Origin: Burkholderiales bacterium
GTDB taxonomy: Bacteria; Pseudomonadota; Gammaproteobacteria; Burkholderiales; Burkholderiaceae_F
NCBI GenBank assembly: GCA_016716275.1
Contig: JADJWR010000003.1
Span: forward strand, 310,001-374,000
Direction: 5' to 3'
Length of the DNA: 64,000 bases
Position 1 is the stretch's first letter. Each line of letters starts with the position of its first letter. A model generated the notes under the pieces. That model had not been told where the DNA came from, ran no database searches, and was given only the letters and a program-made list of their open reading frames with translations. The translations under genes were made by a program, and so were the position numbers. Of this stretch, positions 19,978 through 29,210 are shown piece by piece.

Positions 19978-20063
19978 GACCGGCGTCACATGAAACGGCC
20001 GACCGCGCGCGAGGCGCTGGCCCGCGAATGGCGCCCGCGGCCGGTATCGGCTAACGTCGGCTG

Positions 20064-20963
20064 ATGAACTCCTTGACCTCCATCGACGCCACCGCCGCGC
20101 TGCTCGCCGGGCAGGACTACGTCGCCGACCGCCAGCTGGCCACGGCGGTGTTCCTGGCGCTGAAGCTGAAGCGGCCGCTATTCCTCGAAGGCGAGCCGGG
20201 CACCGGCAAGACCGAGATCGCCAAGGTGCTGTCGGCAGGCCTCGGCGCCGAGCTGATCCGGCTGCAGTGCTACGAGGGGCTCGACGTGAACGCCGCCGCC
20301 TACGAGTGGAACTATGCGCGGCAGATGCTGGAGATCCGGCTGGCGGAGGCGAAGGAGACGGCGCGCGAGCAGCTGGCCGAGGGCCTTTTCACCGGCCGCT
20401 TCCTGATCGAGCGGCCGCTGCTGCGCGCGCTGCTGCCGCACGCGGTGCCGCCGGTGCTGCTGATCGACGAGCTCGACCGCACCGACGAACCGTTCGAGGC
20501 CTACCTGCTCGAGGTGCTGTCGGACTTCCAGATCACGATTCCGGAATGGAAGACCGTGCGGGCAACCGAGCCGCCGGTGGTGGTCGTCACCTCCAACCGC
20601 ACGCGCGAGATTCACGACGCGGTCAAGCGCCGCTGCATCTACCACTGGGTCGACTATCCGTCGGCGGCGCGCGAGCTGCAGATCGTCGGCCGCAAGGTGC
20701 CCGATGCGAAGGAGGCGCTGTCGCGGCAGATCGTCGCCTTCGTGCAGCACCTGCGCACGATCGACCTGTACAAGCTGCCCGGCGTGTCGGAGACGATCGA
20801 GTGGAGCCGGGCGCTGCTGGCACTCGATGCGGTGGCGCTCGACGCCGACACCGTCAACAACACGCTCGGCGTGCTGCTCAAGTACCAGGACGACATCGCC
20901 AAGGTGCAGGGCAGCGAGGCGGCGCGGCTGGTCGAGAAGATCCGGCGGGAAGTCGCCGCCTGA
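20064..20963 (+). CDS. coxD: MoxR-family AAA+ ATPase, CoxD-like
   Basis: A 299-residue AAA+ ATPase of the MoxR family. It has Walker A FLEGEPGTGKTE (residues about 39-50), Walker B VLLIDELDRTDEPFEA, sensor 1 VVVTSNRTREIHDAVKRRC and the family lid. CoxD of Oligotropha carboxidovorans is needed for assembly of the CO dehydrogenase metal centre, acting with the VWA protein CoxE. The two genes here are adjacent (10-nt gap), the usual MoxR/VWA pairing. It begins 86 nt after the acyltransferase gene on the same strand. A 24-codon frame at 19990-20064 overlaps its ATG but is unlikely to be a gene. It probably matures the CoxSLM enzyme encoded 6 kb upstream. Confidence 0.92.
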   Translation: MNSLTSIDATAALLAGQDYVADRQLATAVFLALKLKRPLFLEGEPGTGKTEIAKVLSAGLGAELIRLQCYEGLDVNAAAYEWNYARQMLEIRLAEAKETAREQLAEGLFTGRFLIERPLLRALLPHAVPPVLLIDELDRTDEPFEAYLLEVLSDFQITIPEWKTVRATEPPVVVVTSNRTREIHDAVKRRCIYHWVDYPSAARELQIVGRKVPDAKEALSRQIVAFVQHLRTIDLYKLPGVSETIEWSRALLALDAVALDADTVNNTLGVLLKYQDDIAKVQGSEAARLVEKIRREVAA

Positions 20964-20973
20964 GCGCCGGCCG

Positions 20974-22206
20974 ATGCTGCCGGCCTCGTCCGTCGAATCG
21001 CTGCCCGGCCGGCTGGCCGAGAACGTCGTGCACTTCGCGCGCGTGCTGCGCGCAGCCGGCGTGCCGGTCGGCACCGACCGGGTGCTGCTCGCGCTGCAGG
21101 CGCTGAAGGTCGCCGGCATCGGCTCGCGGGTCGACTTCCACGCGGTGCTGGCCTCCTGCCTGATCGACCGCGCGCAGCACCGCCTGCTGTTCGAGCAGGC
21201 ATTTCACATCTTCTGGAAGGATCCCGACCTGCTCGGCCAGATGCTGCGCCTGCTGCTGCCGCAGGTGAGCCAGAAGAAGGGCGGTGCGCCGCCGGGCCCG
21301 CCGGAGAACCGGCGGCTCGGCGAGGCACTGGCGCCGAAAGTGCAGCGGCCGCCGCAGCCGCAGCCGAGCGAGCGCATCGAGATCGACGCGCAGCTTTCGT
21401 GGACCGATCGCGAGCAGCTGCGCAAGGCGGACTTCGACACCATGAGCACGGCCGAGTGGGCGGCGGCGCGGCGCATGCTGGCGACGGTGGCGCCGTTTTT
21501 CGCGCAGCTGGCCACCCGGCGGCACGCCCCCAGCAGCCGCGGCAGCAGGCTCGACCTGCGCGCGGCACTGCGCGAGGCGGCCAGGCACGGCGGCGACAGC
21601 GCCGTGCTGCCGCGCCAGCAGCGGCGCACCCGCACCGAGCCGCTGGTGGTGATCGTCGACATCTCCGGTTCGATGAGCCGCTACTCGCGCATGTTCCTGC
21701 ACTTCCTGCACGCGCTGGCCGGCAGCCAGCAGGCAGCCGACTATCGCATCCACGGCTTCGTCTTCGGCACGCGGCTGACCAACATCACCCGCCAGCTTCG
21801 CCACCGCGACCCGGACGAGGCGATCGCCGAGGTGGTGCGCGCGGTGGACGACTGGTCGGGCGGCACCCGCATCGCCGCCTGCCTGCACGAATTCAACCGG
21901 CACTGGGCGCGGCGCGTGCTGTGGGGCAGCCCGACCGTGCTGCTGGTGACCGACGGGCTGGAGCATGCGGCGATCGACGAGCTCGGCCGCGAGGCCGAGC
22001 GGCTTGCCAAGTCGTGCCGGCGGCTGGTCTGGCTGAACCCGCTGCTGCGCTACGACAGCTTCGAGCCGAAGGCGCGCGGAGTTCGCGCGCTGCTCGCGCA
22101 CGTGTCAAGCTTTCTGCCGGTGCACAACATCGAGAGCCTGCAACGGCTGGCGCAGACGCTGGCCGGCGCCGGCCCGACACGCAAGGAGACCCGCAAGTGG
22201 AACTGA
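20974..22206 (+). CDS. coxE: VWA-domain metallochaperone partner, CoxE-like
   Basis: A 410-residue CoxE-type protein. The N-terminal part LPGRLAENVVHFARVLRAAG is the typical CoxE/ViaA-like start and is followed by a variable, Pro/Glu-rich middle. The C-terminal von Willebrand A domain shows the MIDAS motif VDISGSMSRYS and TDGLEHAAIDELG. CoxE works with the MoxR-type ATPase CoxD in maturation of the molybdenum hydroxylase active site. I chose the ATG giving MLPASSVESLPGRL, 10 nt after coxD. Its 3' end overlaps coxG by 10 nt, so the three genes form one translational unit. Confidence 0.92.
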   Translation: MLPASSVESLPGRLAENVVHFARVLRAAGVPVGTDRVLLALQALKVAGIGSRVDFHAVLASCLIDRAQHRLLFEQAFHIFWKDPDLLGQMLRLLLPQVSQKKGGAPPGPPENRRLGEALAPKVQRPPQPQPSERIEIDAQLSWTDREQLRKADFDTMSTAEWAAARRMLATVAPFFAQLATRRHAPSSRGSRLDLRAALREAARHGGDSAVLPRQQRRTRTEPLVVIVDISGSMSRYSRMFLHFLHALAGSQQAADYRIHGFVFGTRLTNITRQLRHRDPDEAIAEVVRAVDDWSGGTRIAACLHEFNRHWARRVLWGSPTVLLVTDGLEHAAIDELGREAERLAKSCRRLVWLNPLLRYDSFEPKARGVRALLAHVSSFLPVHNIESLQRLAQTLAGAGPTRKETRKWN

Positions 22207-22754
22207 AGGGCGAACGGCTGCTGGCCGCCGACCGCGCCACCGCCTGGGCGGCGCTGAACGACACCGAAATGCTGAAGGGCTGTGTGCCCGGCTGCGAGAG
22301 CATCGTTGCCACCGGCGAGAACCAGTTCGACATCGCGATGACCGCGGCGGTCGGCCCGGTGAAGGCGCGCTTCAAGGGCAAGCTGGCGCTGGTCGACATC
22401 GACCAGCCGAACGCCTACACGATGAAATTCGAGGTCTCGGGCGGACCGACCGGGTTCGCCCGCGGCGATGCGCGGGTGACGCTCGCCGAGGTGTCGCCGA
22501 CGCAGACGAAACTCACCTACGTGGCCAATGCCCACGTCGGCGGCAAGCTGGCGCAGGTCGGCTCGCGGTTGATCGACGCCGCTGCCGGTGCCACCGCCGA
22601 CAAGTTCTTCGAGGCATTCGGCGCGCAGCTGGCGGCGCGCGGCGGGCCGTCCGCGCAGGCAGGTGCAGCACCGGCCGGGCCGGTGGCGCCGGCGAGGATC
22701 GGCTTCTTCAGCCTGCTGCTGGCCTTCCTGAAGCGGCTGTTCGGCCGCGGCTGA
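22197..22754 (+). CDS. coxG: CoxG/SRPBCC-family membrane-anchoring protein
   Basis: A 185-residue CoxG protein with a START/SRPBCC fold: MELKGERLLAADRATAWAAL, then MLKGCVPGCESI and KARFKGKLALVDID, all family landmarks. After an Ala/Pro linker the C-terminus is hydrophobic with basic residues (FFSLLLAFLKRLFGRG). That matches the role of CoxG in anchoring CO dehydrogenase to the cytoplasmic membrane. The start is a GTG inside the end of coxE, supported by AAGGAGACCC 5 nt upstream; the family's usual N-terminus begins exactly here. It is the last gene of coxD-coxE-coxG and converges on glgA with 35 bp between stops. Confidence 0.92.
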   Translation: MELKGERLLAADRATAWAALNDTEMLKGCVPGCESIVATGENQFDIAMTAAVGPVKARFKGKLALVDIDQPNAYTMKFEVSGGPTGFARGDARVTLAEVSPTQTKLTYVANAHVGGKLAQVGSRLIDAAAGATADKFFEAFGAQLAARGGPSAQAGAAPAGPVAPARIGFFSLLLAFLKRLFGRG

Positions 22755-22789
22755 GCGAAGGTCGATCGGCGGGCGACACGACCCTGGCT

Positions 22790-24250
22790 TCAGCGCGCCA
22801 GCCGCCCGGTCACGGCGCGGAACAGCGCGAGGTAGCGTGCCGCCGCCTCGTCCCATGAGAAGTCCTGCGCCATCGCCCGGCGCATCAACTGCCGCCAGCG
22901 CGGCGGATCGGCGTGCAGCCGCTGCGCCCGGTGCAGCGCCGCGTGCAACGCCGCTTCGGTGGCGCTGACGAACGCAAAGCCGGTGGCGCGGTCGGCCTGC
23001 AGATTCGCCTCGGAGGCGTCGACCACCGTGTCGGCCAGCCCGCCCACCGCGTGCACCACCGGCGCCGAGCCGTAGCGCAGCCCGTAGAGCTGGGTCAGGC
23101 CGCAGGGTTCGTAGCGCGAAGGCACGGCGACCACGTCGGCGCCGGCGATGATCCGGTGCGAAAGCGCATCGTCGTAGCCGAAGCTGACCGACACGGCCTC
23201 CGGCAGCTCGCCGGCCAGCTGCGCCAGGTCGCGCTCGATCTGCGGGTCGCCGCTGCCGAGCAGCGCCAGCTGCACGCGCTCGCCGGCGAGCTGGCGCATC
23301 GACTGCACCAGCAGGTCGACGCCCTTCTGGTAGGCGAGCCGCGTGACCACCCCCACCAGCATGGCCTGCGGGTCGGCCCGCAGGCCGAGCGAGCGCTGCA
23401 GCGCCGCCTTGACCTGCGCCTTGCCGGCCAGGTTGCCGCTGTCGTAGCGGGCCTCGAGGTGCGGGTCGGTCGCCGGATTCCACACCGTCGTGTCGACGCC
23501 GTTCAGGATCCCCGCCAGCACCGGCGAGCGCCGCATCAGCAGCCCCTCGAAGCCGCAGCCGAAGGCCGAGGTCTGGATCTCGTGCGCGTAGGTCGGGCTG
23601 ACGGTGGTCAGCTGGTCGGCGTAGTACAGCCCGGCCTTCATGAACGAGCCCTTGCCGTGGAACTCGAGGCCCTCGGGAGCGAAGGTCGAGCGGGGCAGCT
23701 GCAGCTCGCCGAGCTGCAGCGGATCGAATTCGCCGACGAAGGCGAGGTTGTGCACGGTGAAGACGCTGGCCGGCCGCGGCCCGGGGTGCAGCGCCAGGTG
23801 CGCGCAGGCCAGCGCCGCGTGCCAGTCGTGCGCATGGACCAGGTCGGCGCGCCAGTCGCGATCGACATCGCCGCTGCCCAGATGCGCCGCCACCCAGCCG
23901 AGCAGGCCGAAGCGGCGCGGGTTGTCGGGCCAGTCGCCGCGGTCCGGCGTCAGGTACGGGTTGCCGGGCCGGTCGTACAGGAACGGCGAGTCGATCAGGT
24001 AGACCGGCAGGTCGAGGCCCGGCAGCCGACCGCGCCGCACTTCGACCGTCGCCGCGCCGAAGGTGCTGCCCAGGCTCGCCACCACGCGGGCAGCTTCGAG
24101 CGCCTCGAGCAGCGGCGGATAGCCGGGCAGCAGCAGCCGCACGTCGGCGCCGGCACGCGCCAGCGCCGGCGGCAACGCCGCGACCACGTCGCCGAGGCCG
24201 CCGGTCTTGACCCACGGGAAGATCTCGGCGGCGACCTGCAGCAGTCTCAT
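22790..24250 (-). CDS. glgA: Glycogen synthase
   Basis: A 486-residue GT5 glycosyltransferase extending alpha-1,4-glucan from ADP-glucose in the cytosol. The ADP-glucose-binding KTGGLGDV motif is at residues 15-22. LVHAHDWHAAL, FTVHNLAFVGEF, GILNGVDTTVWNP, VTRLAYQKGVDL and RYEPCGLTQLYGLRYG all match the family. Two starts are possible: MRLLQVAAEIFPW (used here, matching the usual N-terminus) or an ATG 12 codons upstream at 24286 that lies 2 nt after the glgC stop. Either way it follows glgC closely, forming a glgC-glgA operon for glycogen storage. Confidence 0.95.
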   Translation of the reverse strand: MRLLQVAAEIFPWVKTGGLGDVVAALPPALARAGADVRLLLPGYPPLLEALEAARVVASLGSTFGAATVEVRRGRLPGLDLPVYLIDSPFLYDRPGNPYLTPDRGDWPDNPRRFGLLGWVAAHLGSGDVDRDWRADLVHAHDWHAALACAHLALHPGPRPASVFTVHNLAFVGEFDPLQLGELQLPRSTFAPEGLEFHGKGSFMKAGLYYADQLTTVSPTYAHEIQTSAFGCGFEGLLMRRSPVLAGILNGVDTTVWNPATDPHLEARYDSGNLAGKAQVKAALQRSLGLRADPQAMLVGVVTRLAYQKGVDLLVQSMRQLAGERVQLALLGSGDPQIERDLAQLAGELPEAVSVSFGYDDALSHRIIAGADVVAVPSRYEPCGLTQLYGLRYGSAPVVHAVGGLADTVVDASEANLQADRATGFAFVSATEAALHAALHRAQRLHADPPRWRQLMRRAMAQDFSWDEAAARYLALFRAVTGRLAR

Positions 24251-24288
24251 GCCGCCGCCCGCCGGCTGCCCTCGCGCGACCGCCATCG

Positions 24289-25548
24289 TCAGAGCTTGGC
24301 CAGCATGCTGCGGGTGATCAGTGTGATGCCTCCCGGTGTGCGGCGGAAGTGACGGGCGTCTTCCTGCGGATCCTCGCCGATCACCATGCCGTCGGGGATC
24401 CGGCAGCCGCGGTCGGCCACCACGCGGGTCAGCCGCGTGCGGCGGCCGACCTCGACGCCGGGCAGCAGCACCGACCAGTTCACCGTCGACCACGAGTGAA
24501 CGCGGCAGTTGGAGAACAGCAGCGAGCGGAACAGGGCGCCAGAGATGATGCAGCCGCCGGAGACCATCGATTCGACCGCCACACCGCGCCGGTCCGCCTC
24601 GTTGTGGACGAACTTCGCCGACGGCAGCTGCTCCTGGTAGGTCCAGATCGGCCAGTTGCGGTCGTACAGGTTCAGCTGCGGCTTGGTCGCCGTCAGGTCG
24701 ATGTTCGCCTCCCAGTAGGCGTCGATCGTGCCGACGTCGCGCCAGTAGGGCGCCTCGCCGTCCTCGCTGCGCACGCAGGCGTCCTCGAACGGCTGCGCGT
24801 AGGCCACCCCTTGCGCCACCGCCGCCGGCACCAGGTCGCGGCCGAAATCGTGCACCGACTGCGGATCGGCGGCATCGCGCGCCAGCTGCTCGTACAGGTA
24901 CTCGGCATCGAACACGTAGATGCCCATGCTGGCCAGCGCGCGATCCGGCCGGCCGGGCATCGGCGGCGGCTGCGGCGGCTTCTCGACGAACTCGACGATC
25001 CGGCCCTCGTCGCCGACCGCCATCACGCCGAAGGCGCTCGCTTCGGCCAGCGGCACCTCGAAGCAGGCCACCGTGCAGCGCGCCTCGTGCTCGACGTGGA
25101 AGCGCAGCATCGCGCCGTAGTCCATCTTGTAGATGTGGTCGCCGGCCAGCACGACGATGTACTCGGGCGCCTCGGCGCGGATGATGTCGAGGTTCTGGAA
25201 CACCGCGTCGGCCGTGCCCTGGTACCAGGTCGTCTCGTCGATGCGCTGCTGCGCCGGCAGCAGGTCGACCCACTCGTTCAGCTCCGGCTTCAGGAACGAC
25301 CAGCCGCGCTGCAGGTGGCGCAGCAGGCTGTGGCTCTTGTACTGCGTCAGCACGGCGATCCGCCGCAGGCCGGAGTTCAGGCAGTTCGACAGCGTGAAGT
25401 CGACGATGCGGAACTTGCCGCCGAAGTACACCGCCGGCTTCGAGCGGATGTCGGTGAGCTCGTGCAGGCGGCTGCCGCGGCCGCCGGCCAGCACCAGTGC
25501 GAGCGCCCGCTTGGGCAACTGGCTGACCGCGAACGGTTCGAGTTTCAT
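24289..25548 (-). CDS. glgC: Glucose-1-phosphate adenylyltransferase
   Basis: A 419-residue ADP-glucose pyrophosphorylase supplying the sugar donor for GlgA and the rate-setting step of bacterial glycogen synthesis. The nucleotide-binding opening ALVLAGGRGSRLHELTD, the allosteric-site K in RSKPAVYFGGKFRIVDF, YQGTADAVFQNLD, VLAGDHIYKMDY, IVEFVEKP and YWRDVGTIDAYWEANIDL are all present. The C-terminal beta-helix ends TPGGITLITRSML. I chose the ATG giving MKLEPFAVSQLPKRAL; an upstream in-frame ATG would add a non-conserved 25-residue leader. Divergent control elements were not recognised in the 132 bp upstream. Confidence 0.96.
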   Translation of the reverse strand: MKLEPFAVSQLPKRALALVLAGGRGSRLHELTDIRSKPAVYFGGKFRIVDFTLSNCLNSGLRRIAVLTQYKSHSLLRHLQRGWSFLKPELNEWVDLLPAQQRIDETTWYQGTADAVFQNLDIIRAEAPEYIVVLAGDHIYKMDYGAMLRFHVEHEARCTVACFEVPLAEASAFGVMAVGDEGRIVEFVEKPPQPPPMPGRPDRALASMGIYVFDAEYLYEQLARDAADPQSVHDFGRDLVPAAVAQGVAYAQPFEDACVRSEDGEAPYWRDVGTIDAYWEANIDLTATKPQLNLYDRNWPIWTYQEQLPSAKFVHNEADRRGVAVESMVSGGCIISGALFRSLLFSNCRVHSWSTVNWSVLLPGVEVGRRTRLTRVVADRGCRIPDGMVIGEDPQEDARHFRRTPGGITLITRSMLAKL

Positions 25549-25680
25549 CTGTTGTGCGCGTCGCCTCGACGGTTCAAGCGTAGCGCCGCCGGGCCGGCTC
25601 AGCCATCGGCCGGGTGCCGCCAAAGAGCCCGGATTTGACTGCGCGCAATGGCCCGCGGCGCGGGTCGGCGCGGCGGCGGT

Positions 25681-26808
25681 TCAGAAGACCATGCCCCGGG
25701 CGTCGATCCGCCAGACGTCCTCGACCTTGCCCTTGCGCACTGCGACGATCCAGTCGTGCAGGTTGACGGTCGGATCGCAGTGGCCGGGAATGAGCAGCGC
25801 CTTGGCGCCGAGCCGGATCGCCGGCCCGCTCTCGTCGATGCGGGTCAGCATCGAGTGCTCGTCGCTCACCGCATGGATGTGCCAGCCGGTGAAGGTCGGG
25901 CGCGCCGGGCCCGAGTCGGTCGAGAAGGCCTTCAGGCCGGCGTCGAGCGTCGCGCGGTCGCCGCGCAGGCTCATCACCGTGGCCAGGATGAACAGTGAGT
26001 GCTCGAACTGCGGCGCATCGGTGTCCGCCTGGTTGCGCGCGTAGTCGGCGTCCATGAAGATGAACGAGCCGGGCTGGATCTCGTCGTAGACGTCGCCGTT
26101 GGCGTCGTAGATGAAGGTGCCGGTGCCGCCGCCGGTGACGATCTCGCATGCCAGTCCGGACTCGCGCAGCTGCGACCGCGCGGCAGCCGCCTTGGCTGCC
26201 GCCCGCCGGGCGGCGTCGCGCCGCTCCGGCACGCCGCGCCGGTGCTGCGCCGAGCCGGCGTAGGCCTGCAGGCCCATCAGCGTCAGGCGCGGATGGCGCA
26301 TCACCTCGCGCGCCAGTTCGACCGCCTCCTCCGGGGTGGCGACGCCGGCGCGGTTCTGGCCGACGTCGACTTCGACGTACACGTCGAGCCCCGCATCCTC
26401 CTCGGCACAGACCAGCGACAGCTGCCGCACGACGCTGAAGTCGTCGACGCACACGCCCAGTCGCGCGCCCGAGAACACCTTGGCGAGCTGCGCCAGACGG
26501 CGCAGCTTGCGCACGCCGACGATCTCGTTGGTGATCAGCACGTCGCGCACGCCGCCGCCGAGGAACACCTCGGCCTCGCCGATCTTCTGGCAGCACACGC
26601 CGACCGCGCCGGCGGCGACCTGCCGGTGGGCGATCTGCAGCGACTTGTGCGACTTGGCGTGCGGACGGACGCGCACGCCGGCCGCCGCGGCGGCGGCCAT
26701 CATCCGCTCCAGGTTTGCGTCGAAGCGGTCGAGGTCGAGCACCAGCGCCGGCGTGTCGATGTCGGCCAGTTTGTCGCCCGGCTGCGCCGGCATCCAGTGG
26801 GAGCTCAT
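25681..26808 (-). CDS. D-threonine aldolase / D-serine dehydratase-like PLP enzyme
   Basis: A 375-residue fold-III PLP enzyme of the DSD1/D-threonine aldolase group, with an alanine-racemase-like barrel plus a metal-binding C-terminal domain. The opening DIDTPALVLDLDRFDANL and PLP-lysine motif RPHAKSHKS (Lys52) are clear. GQNRAGV, VTGGGTGTFIYD and the metal site GHCDP (H343, D345) match D-threonine or 3-hydroxy-D-aspartate aldolases. The substrate is a D-beta-hydroxy amino acid by family, but its exact identity is unknown. I used the ATG giving MSSHWMPAQPGD, near the conserved region, instead of a long low-complexity extension. It is divergent from dcd. Confidence 0.87.
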   Translation of the reverse strand: MSSHWMPAQPGDKLADIDTPALVLDLDRFDANLERMMAAAAAAGVRVRPHAKSHKSLQIAHRQVAAGAVGVCCQKIGEAEVFLGGGVRDVLITNEIVGVRKLRRLAQLAKVFSGARLGVCVDDFSVVRQLSLVCAEEDAGLDVYVEVDVGQNRAGVATPEEAVELAREVMRHPRLTLMGLQAYAGSAQHRRGVPERRDAARRAAAKAAAARSQLRESGLACEIVTGGGTGTFIYDANGDVYDEIQPGSFIFMDADYARNQADTDAPQFEHSLFILATVMSLRGDRATLDAGLKAFSTDSGPARPTFTGWHIHAVSDEHSMLTRIDESGPAIRLGAKALLIPGHCDPTVNLHDWIVAVRKGKVEDVWRIDARGMVF

Positions 26809-27034
26809 GGGCGTCGAGTCTAGCCAAGCGTCGGGACGCCGCGGGATGGGGGCCAGCGGATCGCGCATCTGGGCGGTCCAGGTACGTTGCCTGCGGGCCG
26901 CCGAATGACGGACCGGGGGGCGCATGTATTGAACCGCGGGAGCCGGTGGCTCCGCATCACCGATGCACGGGGTGGCGGGCAGCCCCTCGGCCATTCATTA
27001 GACTGCCGGCCCTGACCATCAGGCGAGCAGCGAG

Positions 27035-27598
27035 ATGAGCATCAAGAGCGACAGGTGGATCCGCCGCATGGCGGCGCACGGCATGATCGAGCCGTTCGAG
27101 CCCGGCCAGGTGCGCGCCGTCGACGGCCGCAAGATCGTCAGCTACGGCACCTCGAGCTACGGCTACGACATCCGCTGTGCCCGCGAATTCAAGATCTTCA
27201 CCAACATCAACTCGACCATCGTCGACCCGAAGGCCTTCGATCCGAACTCGTTCGTCGACTTCGTCGGCGACGTGTGCATCATTCCGCCGAACTCGTTCGC
27301 GCTGGCCCGCACGGTCGAGTACATGCGCATCCCGCGCAACGTGCTGACCATCTGCCTCGGCAAGAGCACCTACGCCCGCTGCGGCATCATCGTCAACGTC
27401 ACGCCGCTGGAGCCCGAGTGGGAGGGGCACGTGACGCTGGAGTTCTCGAACACCACGCCGCTGCCGGCGAAGATCTACGCTGGCGAAGGCTGCGCCCAGG
27501 TGCTGTTCCTGGAGAGCGACGAGGTCTGCGAGGTCTCGTACCGGGACAAGGGAGGCAAGTACCAGGGCCAGACAGGGGTGACGCTGCCGAAGGCCTGA
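27035..27598 (+). CDS. dcd: dCTP deaminase
   Basis: A 187-residue dCTP deaminase producing dUTP for thymidylate synthesis. The protein opens MSIKSDRWIRRMAAHGMIEP. It carries SYGTSSYGYDIRCAREF, the catalytic region GKSTYARCGIIVNVTPLEPEWEG (with S, R and E active-site residues) and the C-terminal KYQGQTGVTLPKA loop that closes over nucleotide. It has full normal length. In many betaproteobacteria dcd lies close to the Arg/Lys/Orn decarboxylase gene; here that gene is 3.7 kb away, beyond degP and a two-component pair. Stops of dcd and the degP-like gene face each other with 55 bp between. Confidence 0.97.
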   Translation: MSIKSDRWIRRMAAHGMIEPFEPGQVRAVDGRKIVSYGTSSYGYDIRCAREFKIFTNINSTIVDPKAFDPNSFVDFVGDVCIIPPNSFALARTVEYMRIPRNVLTICLGKSTYARCGIIVNVTPLEPEWEGHVTLEFSNTTPLPAKIYAGEGCAQVLFLESDEVCEVSYRDKGGKYQGQTGVTLPKA

Positions 27599-27599
27599 C

Positions 27600-27620
27600 G
27601 GCCCCGGGCGTGCCGGGGCC
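27600..27620. terminator. GC-rich hairpin between converging dcd and degP-like genes
   Basis: A 7-bp perfect stem GGCCCCG/CGGGGCC with a 7-nt loop begins 2 nt after the dcd stop. There is no T tract on either side, so its role as a terminator is only suggested by position. Confidence 0.35.
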
Positions 27621-27653
27621 GGGCCATCGAGCGGCGCTGCGCCTCGCCCGGCT

Positions 27654-29105
27654 TCAACCGAGATTGATCGGCACGAAGATCTGCGTGTCGTCGCGCTGGA
27701 TCAGCAGCGCGACGTGTTTCGGCTTGCCCGCCAGCACCGAGCGCACCTCGTCGACCGAGGCGATCGGCCGGCCGTTCAGCGACAGCAGCACGTCGCCCGG
27801 CCGGATCCCCGCACGGGCGGCGGCGCCCTGGACGTCCTCGACCACCAGGCCGTGATCGAGCCCCGCCTGTCGCTTCTCGCCTGCCGACAGCGGCCGCACC
27901 GCCAGCCCGAGGGCGCCCGGGGCCGGCTCGCCGGCCGCTGCGACCGGCGCCTGCTCGGCCTTGCCGAGGGCCACCTCGGTCTCGCGGCTGCTGCCGTCGC
28001 GCCAGACCGTCAGGCGCACTTTCTGGCCGGGCGAGGCCATGCCGACCCGACTGGCGACGTCGGCGCCGGTGCGTATCGCATCGCCGTCGATCCGCGTGAT
28101 CACGTCGCCGGCTTTAAGGCTCGCCTTTTCGGCGGCGCTGCCGCGGGTGACGGTGGTGACCACCGCGCCGTCGTGCGAGGCGAGGCCGAAGGACTCGGCG
28201 AGCGCCGGACTCAGGTCCTGCAGCCGCACGCCGAGGCGCGCATGCTCGACCTTGCCATGGGCGACGATCTGCTCCTTGACGCGCAGCGCCACGTCGATCG
28301 GGATGGCGAAGGCCAGGCCCTGGAAGCCGCCGCTTTGCGAGTAGATCTGGGCGTTGATGCCGATCACGCGGCCGCTGGCGTCGAACAGCGGTCCGCCGGA
28401 GTTGCCCGGGTTGACCGCCGCGTCGGTCTGGATGAACGGCACGTGGCCTTCACCGGGCAGCGAGCGGCCCTTGGCGCTGACAATTCCCTGGGTGGCGGTC
28501 TGCTCGAGGCCGAACGGCGCGCCGATCGCCAGCACCGGGTCGCCGACCGCCACCTCGCGCTCGTGGCCGAGCGCCACCACCGGCAGGTTCGCGGCATCGA
28601 CCTTCAGCACCGCCACGTCGGTGGCCGGATCGGCGCCGAGCACCCTGGCGCGGAACTCGCGGCGGTCCGACAGCCTGACCGTCACCTCCTTGGCGTCGCG
28701 CACCACGTGCGCGTTGGTCAGGATCAGCCCGTCGGCGCTGACGATGAAGCCCGAGCCCTGGCCGCGGAACGGCGTGGCCGGCGGCATCGGCCGCAGGCCG
28801 GGCAGGCCGCGGAAGAACTGCAGGAACGGATCGCTGGAGAAGTCGGGCATCTGCCCGCCGCCGGCCTCATGCGTGCCCTGCACGGTGATGCCGACCACGG
28901 CCGGGCCGTAGGACCTGACGATCTCGCGGTAGCTCGGCATGCCGGCCGGCGTCGTGCCAGCAAGCTCGGTCACCGGTGCGGGGGCGGCCGGCGCAGTCGC
29001 GGCGGCCGGCTGCTGCAGCATCTGGCTGACTCCAAGCGCGCCGGCGCTGCCGACGGCGAGCAGGCCGGCGGCGAGCAGGGCGGCGGGAACGGGCTTCAGA
29101 TTCAT
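27654..29105 (-). CDS. Periplasmic Do-family serine protease (DegP/MucD-like)
   Basis: A 483-residue envelope protease-chaperone. An N-terminal signal or anchor segment (about residues 5-27, ALLAAGLLAVGSAGALGVSQ) is followed by an Ala/Pro linker. The trypsin-like domain has the catalytic triad His133 (LTNAHVV), Asp163 (TDVAVLK) and Ser236 (NPGNSGGPL). Two PDZ domains follow, beginning about residues 290 and 395, the second ending near the C-terminus. Two PDZ domains and this length match DegP/MucD. The ATG has AGGAG upstream. It is the third gene after a QseB/QseC-like pair on the same strand, with its own promoter region carrying three 11-bp-spaced repeats like those at the regulator's promoter. 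Envelope-stress control by that pair is inferred. Confidence 0.93.
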   Translation of the reverse strand: MNLKPVPAALLAAGLLAVGSAGALGVSQMLQQPAAATAPAAPAPVTELAGTTPAGMPSYREIVRSYGPAVVGITVQGTHEAGGGQMPDFSSDPFLQFFRGLPGLRPMPPATPFRGQGSGFIVSADGLILTNAHVVRDAKEVTVRLSDRREFRARVLGADPATDVAVLKVDAANLPVVALGHEREVAVGDPVLAIGAPFGLEQTATQGIVSAKGRSLPGEGHVPFIQTDAAVNPGNSGGPLFDASGRVIGINAQIYSQSGGFQGLAFAIPIDVALRVKEQIVAHGKVEHARLGVRLQDLSPALAESFGLASHDGAVVTTVTRGSAAEKASLKAGDVITRIDGDAIRTGADVASRVGMASPGQKVRLTVWRDGSSRETEVALGKAEQAPVAAAGEPAPGALGLAVRPLSAGEKRQAGLDHGLVVEDVQGAAARAGIRPGDVLLSLNGRPIASVDEVRSVLAGKPKHVALLIQRDDTQIFVPINLG

Positions 29106-29182
29106 CGGGGCTCCTGGACGGGTATGCGTCGCGCGAATCGCTCCGCTCGACAGCCAATCTAGGTGTTCGCGATGAGCCCTCG

Positions 29183-29210
29183 GTTAGCGCCCGGTTAGGC
29201 GAAAGTTAAG
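29183..29210 (-). promoter_or_regulatory. Triple 11-bp-spaced response-regulator box upstream of degP-like gene
   Basis: On the minus strand three half-sites, CTTAAC, CCTAAC and GCTAAC, start exactly 11 bp apart (plus-strand GTTA at 29183, 29194 and 29205). This is one helical turn, as in PmrA/QseB-type operators. A TAGATT -10-like hexamer lies at 29156-29161, about 21 bp downstream, and the degP-like ATG is at 29105. The outer repeat overlaps the stop codon of the upstream kinase gene. The same half-site pair occurs upstream of the response regulator gene. Confidence 0.6.

Noticed and set aside
19990..20064. 24-codon frame with stop overlapping the coxD start (TGATG)
   Set aside because: No ribosome binding site or recognisable peptide; most likely chance, though translational coupling cannot be excluded.
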